Source: Ornithinicoccus hortensis
GTDB lineage: Bacteria; Actinomycetota; Actinomycetes; Actinomycetales; Dermatophilaceae
Reading direction: 5' to 3'
DNA: 64,000 bases
Assembly (NCBI RefSeq): GCF_006716185.1
Contig: NZ_VFOP01000001.1
Coordinates: 372,001-436,000, forward strand
The first letter of the stretch is position 1, and every line of letters begins with the position of its first letter. The notes below the pieces were generated by a model, which saw only the letters and a program-made list of their open reading frames with translations, ran no database searches and was not told the DNA's origin. Position numbers and translations under genes: made by a program. This document shows positions 60,432-64,000 of this stretch, in pieces.

Positions 60432-61279
60432 GCCTGCAGGATCCGTCTCCGCTGGAGCTGTCCCGCCGCAGGCTGCGGGCCAGCCGGTCCCGCCGGTCCA
60501 CACTGACCGCGCTGGCCAGCACCCTGGTCTTCGCGGTCGTCCTCTACCTGGTCATCACCAACGCGCCGGGCTGGCCGCGCACGCAGCAGACCTTCTTCAA
60601 CCCGCAGGTCGCGTGGGACTCGCTGCCGAAGGTTCTGGAGGGCCTGTGGCTGAACATCCGGGTGCTCGCCGTCGCCGCCGTGTGCACCCTGGCGCTGGCC
60701 CTCGTCGTGGCCGTGCTGCGCACCCTGCGGGGGCCGGTGTGGCTGCCGCTCCGGCTGCTCGCGACCGGCTTCGTCGACCTGTTCCGCGGCATCCCGCTGA
60801 TCGTGCTGCTCTACCTGATCGGCTTCGGCGTGCCGGCGCTACGGTTCACCGACTCCCGGATCGACCCGGTCATCCTGGGCACGGTCGCGCTGGTGCTCAC
60901 CTATGCCGCCTACGTCTCGGAGGTGTTCCGGGCCGGGATCGACAGCGTCCACCCCAGCCAGCGGCTCGGCGCGCGCTCGCTCGGCCTGAGCTACGGCCAG
61001 TCGATGAAGCTGGTGGTGCTGCCCCAGGCGGTGCGCCGGGTGACCCCGCCGCTGCTGAACGACTTCGTCGCCATGCAGAAGGACGTGGGACTGATCTCGC
61101 TGCTCGGCCCGCTCGATGCGGTCCGGGCCGCGCAGATCTCCTCGCAGAGCGCCTTCAACTTCACCCCGTATGTCGTGGCCGCCCTCCTCTTCGTGCTGTT
61201 GTCGGTGCCCACCGCCCGGCTGGCCGACTGGGCGTCCGCGCGGGCCGCGCGCCGCGAGCAGAGCGGAGCGGCACTGTGA
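60428..61279 (+). CDS. Polar amino-acid-type ABC transporter permease
   Basis: 283 residues. Helices begin at about residue 27 (LTALASTLVFAVVLYLVITN); GLWLNIRVLAVAAVCTLALA is the His/Glu/Gln-Orf permease start near 75, and the docking loop VFRAGIDSVHPSQRLGARSL with GLSYGQSMKLVVLPQAVRRV is the EAA-type signature near 165. The GTG overlaps the binding-protein stop by four bases and its stop overlaps the ATPase GTG by four. Only one permease is present, so it probably acts as a homodimer. Confidence 0.9.
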   Translation: MSLQDPSPLELSRRRLRASRSRRSTLTALASTLVFAVVLYLVITNAPGWPRTQQTFFNPQVAWDSLPKVLEGLWLNIRVLAVAAVCTLALALVVAVLRTLRGPVWLPLRLLATGFVDLFRGIPLIVLLYLIGFGVPALRFTDSRIDPVILGTVALVLTYAAYVSEVFRAGIDSVHPSQRLGARSLGLSYGQSMKLVVLPQAVRRVTPPLLNDFVAMQKDVGLISLLGPLDAVRAAQISSQSAFNFTPYVVAALLFVLLSVPTARLADWASARAARREQSGAAL

Positions 61280-62073
61280 CCGGACGGGACACCACGCTGG
61301 ACCTGCCTCTGGGGCCCCGCCGGCGCGAGCAGGTGGTACTGGACGTCCGCGGCCTGGTCAAGGCCTACGACGACACCGTGGTGCTCGGCGGGATCAACCT
61401 GACCGTCGCCGAGCACGAGGTGGTCACCCTGATCGGGTCCTCCGGGTCCGGCAAGTCGACCCTGTTGCGCTGTGCCGGGGTGCTCGAGCCGATCAGCGAC
61501 GGCCAGATCCTGCTGGACGGGCAGGACATCAGCGACCCGCGGATCGACGCCGACGCGGTCCGGGCACGGTTCGGCGTGGTCTTCCAGGCATACAACCTCT
61601 TCCCGCACATGACGGTGCGGGACAACGTGACCCTGGCGCCGAGGGTGGTGCACGGGGTGTCCGCCAAGGATGCACGGGCGCGCGCCGAGGCACTCCTGGA
61701 GCGGGTCGGACTGGCCGACAAGGCGGACGCCTACCCCGACCGGCTCTCCGGCGGGCAGCAGCAGCGGGCCGCGATCGCCCGCGCCATCGCCGTGGAGCCC
61801 CGGGTGCTGTTGCTCGACGAGATCACCTCGGCGCTGGACCCCGAGCTGGTCGGCGAGGTGCTCGCCCTGGTGCGGGAGCTCGCGGCCAGCGGCGCCACGA
61901 TCCTCATGGCCACCCACGAGATGGGGTTCGCCAAGCAGGTCGCCGACCACGTGGTGTTCCTCGACCAGGGCGTCGTCTGCGAGGAGGGGCCGCCGGCCCA
62001 GGTGCTCGGCGAGCCCACCCAGCCGCGCACCCAGGAGTTCCTGGGCCGGGTGATCGACGCCGGACGGCTCTGA
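61276..62073 (+). CDS. Polar amino-acid-type ABC transporter ATPase (GlnQ-like)
   Basis: 265 residues with Walker A TLIGSSGSGKSTLLRCAGVL near residue 48, Q-loop VFQAYNLFPHMTVRDNVTLA near 98, signature LSGGQQQRAAIARAIA near 155 and Walker B VLLLDEITSALDPELVGE. Final in a three-gene overlapping operon; it energises uptake through the permease. The Ala-Tyr pair at residues 102-103 is encoded by GCATAC, one of the window's over-used hexamers. Confidence 0.92.
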   Translation: MTGRDTTLDLPLGPRRREQVVLDVRGLVKAYDDTVVLGGINLTVAEHEVVTLIGSSGSGKSTLLRCAGVLEPISDGQILLDGQDISDPRIDADAVRARFGVVFQAYNLFPHMTVRDNVTLAPRVVHGVSAKDARARAEALLERVGLADKADAYPDRLSGGQQQRAAIARAIAVEPRVLLLDEITSALDPELVGEVLALVRELAASGATILMATHEMGFAKQVADHVVFLDQGVVCEEGPPAQVLGEPTQPRTQEFLGRVIDAGRL

Positions 62074-62107
62074 AAGGGCCTGCCAGAACCGCCCGCGGCC
62101 GACGCCG

Positions 62108-62578
62108 TCAGAGCGGACCCAGCACGTCGCCCGGGTCCGCGGCGAGCTCCAGCGTCTCCAGAACGGTGAGCAGCTGGCGCTCCTCGTAGCGGAAGTGGGA
62201 CTCCATCGTCGCCGCGATCCCCTCGAGGTGCCCGGTGAGTTCGGCCGGTCCGGCGGACCGGTCGACCGCGGCCTGCAGGCCGGCCAGCAGGTGGTTGATC
62301 ATCGAGTGGTCCTGCTGCAGCGAGCGCAGCGTGTCCCGCAGCTCCGGATGCGCCACCGCGATCGCCGGGAACAGGTCCCGGTCCTCGCCCTCGTGGTGCC
62401 CGGTCAGCGCAGCGCAGAAGCCGTGGCAGAACAGGAGCAGGTCGCGGCTGGCACGCCCGGGCTCCTGCCCGTCGGCGACGGCCTCCATCGTGACCCGCAG
62501 TGCGGTCCGCAGCCGTTCGTGCACGGTGCGCAGCTCGGTGCTCCAGGCGATCAGCCTGGTCTGTTCGCCCTCAGTCAC
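62108..62578 (-). CDS. Hemerythrin-domain protein
   Basis: 156-residue four-helix bundle with the hemerythrin-type ligands spaced as expected: ELRTVHERLRT, FCHGFCAALTGHHEGEDRDL near residue 60, QQDHSMINHLLAGLQ near 90 and MESHFRYEERQLLTVLETLE near 130. It can bind a di-iron site and sense or carry oxygen, iron or NO. It is convergent with the ABC operon and stands alone. Confidence 0.88.
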   Translation of the reverse strand: MTEGEQTRLIAWSTELRTVHERLRTALRVTMEAVADGQEPGRASRDLLLFCHGFCAALTGHHEGEDRDLFPAIAVAHPELRDTLRSLQQDHSMINHLLAGLQAAVDRSAGPAELTGHLEGIAATMESHFRYEERQLLTVLETLELAADPGDVLGPL

Positions 62579-62700
62579 GCGAGGGCGAAGGGGTCGACGT
62601 CATCAACGTCGTCCTCCTTCGTGTCCGGCGCCTCCATGCCTGACACGGTCTGTCACCGGCACGCGACGCTGGCGGGAGCCTACCTGAGAGGGTGGATCCC

Positions 62701-63723
62701 ATGGCGAACCGCGCAGTCATCCTCGGCGGCACCGGAACCCTCACCCGGACAGCGGAACTGATGGCGGACCACGACTGGCGGGTCACCGTCACCGCACGCA
62801 ACCCGGACACCGTCCCCGGCCACCTCGCCGGCCTGGGGGTCGACGTCGCCCTCGTCGACCGCGACGACGAGGCGGCCACCGCCGCGGTCGTCGGCGCCGG
62901 GGCGGACCTCCTCGTGGACGGGCAGTGCTACACCCCGGAGCATGCCCGGTCGCTGGCCCGGTGGTCGCGGGCGTGCGGCTCCACCGTGATGCTCTCCGCC
63001 AAGGCGGTGTATGTCGACAGCCGGGGGCGGCACACGAACTCACCGGAGGCGCCGGTCTGGGACGGCACGCTCACCGAGGACCGGCCGACGATGGAGTTCC
63101 ACGGGGAGCCCTACGCCTCCGCCGAGGGGTACGGCGCCAACAAGGCGGAGGCCGAGCGGGTCCTGCGGGCGGAGGGCCAGCGCATGACGGTGCTGCGGCC
63201 CAGCAAGATCCACGGCGCCCACCTGCGCCGGGCCCGGTTGTGGGAGATCGTGCTGCGGGTGCTCTGCGACCGGCGCCGGATGCCGGTCCGGCGCGGCGAC
63301 CTGGTGGAGTCCACCACCTCGACCGAGGTGATCGCCCGGGCGGTCTGGGCGGCCGCGCAGCACCCGGCGACGCGGGTGCTCAACGTCGCCGACAGCGACC
63401 CCCGCCCCGCCCGGGACCTGGTGCGGGAGGTGGCCGAGCTGGCCGGTGGCCCGCTGGACCTCGTGGACGTCGACGGGTGCGACTGCCCCGAGTCGGTCGG
63501 GCGCCTCCCCTGGACGGTCGACATGGTGCTCGACACGACCGCGCTGCGGGCGCTGGGCGTGCCGGACGTGAGCTTCGCGCAGACTGCCGCCGCCGAGGTG
63601 GACTGGCTCAGGTCGCTCGCGACCCGCACCGACGACGGTGCCTGGGCCATCCCCGACGGGATCGAGGTCGGGACGCCCGACCTCGCGGCGGAGGACGCCT
63701 GCCTCCGGCGGGTGCGGGGTTAG
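62701..63723 (+). CDS. NAD-dependent epimerase/dehydratase-like protein
   Basis: 340 residues with an extended-SDR Rossmann start NRAVILGGTGTLTRTAELMA, AGADLLVDGQCYTPEHARSL near residue 80, MLSAKAVYVDSRGRHTNSPE near 100 and YGANKAEAERVLRAEGQRMT near 145, where Tyr-x3-Lys (YGANK) is the catalytic pair. TVLRPSKIHGAHLRRARL follows. The product is unknown; it may act on a sugar nucleotide or be a regulatory homologue. The ATG at 62701 is preceded by GAGGGTG. It is divergent from the hemerythrin gene. Confidence 0.82.
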   Translation: MANRAVILGGTGTLTRTAELMADHDWRVTVTARNPDTVPGHLAGLGVDVALVDRDDEAATAAVVGAGADLLVDGQCYTPEHARSLARWSRACGSTVMLSAKAVYVDSRGRHTNSPEAPVWDGTLTEDRPTMEFHGEPYASAEGYGANKAEAERVLRAEGQRMTVLRPSKIHGAHLRRARLWEIVLRVLCDRRRMPVRRGDLVESTTSTEVIARAVWAAAQHPATRVLNVADSDPRPARDLVREVAELAGGPLDLVDVDGCDCPESVGRLPWTVDMVLDTTALRALGVPDVSFAQTAAAEVDWLRSLATRTDDGAWAIPDGIEVGTPDLAAEDACLRRVRG

Positions 63724-63731
63724 CGGGCGGA

Positions 63732-63800
63732 GTCAGCGCGGAAGGCGCCCGAGCGTGCAGGGTCAGCGCGGGCGAGGTCAGCGCGTGCCGGGTCAGGCTG
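63732..63800. repeat. Short GTCAGCGCG direct repeats after the epimerase-like gene
   Basis: GTCAGCGCG occurs three times (near 63732, 63763 and 63778) with irregular spacing in the gap between two convergent genes. It is a weak, irregular array and is not of the 33-bp type. Confidence 0.5.
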
Positions 63801-64000
63801 ACCGGGCGAGGGCGAGCAGCGCGTCCGTCCGCGGGCCCGGACCGTGCCAGGTGATCCGGGAGACCGCCGTGACGACGGCGTTCACCCGGCTCCAGGCGAG
63901 CAGCCGGTCGGGGTCCAGGTCCACCAGGGACGCGAGTTCCCGGGCACGGGGCACCATCTGACCCGGCGCGCCGTCGACGACCACGAAGTCGACCATGTCG
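63793..64000 (-). CDS. Kinase-like C-terminus (aminoglycoside phosphotransferase type), cut by window end
   Basis: Last about 68 residues of a gene that starts beyond base 64000: DMVDFVVVDGAPGQMVPRAR, then ELASLVDLDPDRLLAWSRVN and ending GPRTDALLALARSA. The LDPDRLLAWSRVNAVVTAVS helix resembles the C-terminal lobe of streptomycin-6-phosphotransferase-like kinases. An internal ATG near 63996 is not taken as the start because the frame continues through the window edge. Confidence 0.5.
   Translation of the reverse strand, partial: DMVDFVVVDGAPGQMVPRARELASLVDLDPDRLLAWSRVNAVVTAVSRITWHGPGPRTDALLALARSA

Noticed and set aside
63732-63800. Treating the GTCAGCGCG repeats as part of the 33-bp family
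   Set aside because: The period is irregular and the core differs from ACCGGACGCG.

Overview
The window is a contiguous piece of a high-G+C actinobacterial chromosome (about 70% G+C by eye). The call rests on near-exclusive G/C third positions, many GTG starts, 4-nt ATGA/GTGA gene overlaps, SAM-IV riboswitches (a class known from actinomycetes), 13E12/DUF222 HNH proteins, SigE-family ECF sigma factors and sugar ABC transporters with no ATPase gene of their own. A member of the Intrasporangiaceae/Ornithinimicrobiaceae group is my guess, not something the sequence proves. I see no prophage, insertion sequence, CRISPR array, rRNA or tRNA.

Layout. 1-6.4 kb: a polyol (mannitol/sorbitol type) operon on the minus strand (binding protein, two permeases, mannitol 2-dehydrogenase, xylulokinase cut by the window edge) with a divergent SorC/DeoR-like regulator and paired operator-like palindromes. 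6.5-9.5 kb: an ECF sigma factor with a coupled membrane partner, and an MFS exporter. 9.5-12.6 kb: a TctCBA carboxylate transporter. 12.7-18.6 kb: a universal stress protein, an S66 peptidase, a GNAT enzyme, the proton-translocating transhydrogenase PntAB and a Uma2 nuclease. 

18.6-35.4 kb is the most interesting block. It is a sulfur region controlled by three S-adenosylmethionine riboswitches of two classes. A SAM-I (S-box) element precedes metB and a MetF-like gene. A SAM-IV element precedes a nine-gene, mostly overlapping operon that encodes three flavin-dependent (LLM) monooxygenases, two flavin reductases and a complete peptide/nickel-type ABC importer. A second SAM-IV element precedes a lone LLM monooxygenase. 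The simplest reading is that, when SAM is low, the cell imports an organosulfur compound, oxidatively cleaves it to sulfite and feeds methionine synthesis. The substrate is unknown.

35.4-49.3 kb is a mixed housekeeping and accessory stretch: a truncated RpiR regulator, GNAT/SDR/CPBP genes, a lipoprotein penicillin-binding protein, a YcaQ-like protein, a DUF222-HNH protein, a small heat-shock operon (MerR-like regulator, Hsp20, J-domain protein), a cupin, a decayed ArsR/SRPBCC pair with several indels, a P-loop ATPase and a phosphotransferase. 49.4-64 kb: a multicopper oxidase, two NarL-type two-component systems facing each other (one kinase frameshifted), small hydrolase/GNAT/YdeI genes, an amino-acid-type ABC transporter, a hemerythrin protein, an epimerase-like protein and the end of a kinase-like gene.

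Two DNA-level patterns run across the whole window and are not explained by the genes: a dispersed family of 32-33 bp tandem repeats with an ACCGGACGCG-like core in intergenic gaps, and strong over-use of the hexamer GCATAC/GTATGC, which forces rare codons (ATA, GCA, ACA, CAT, GGT) in several frames.
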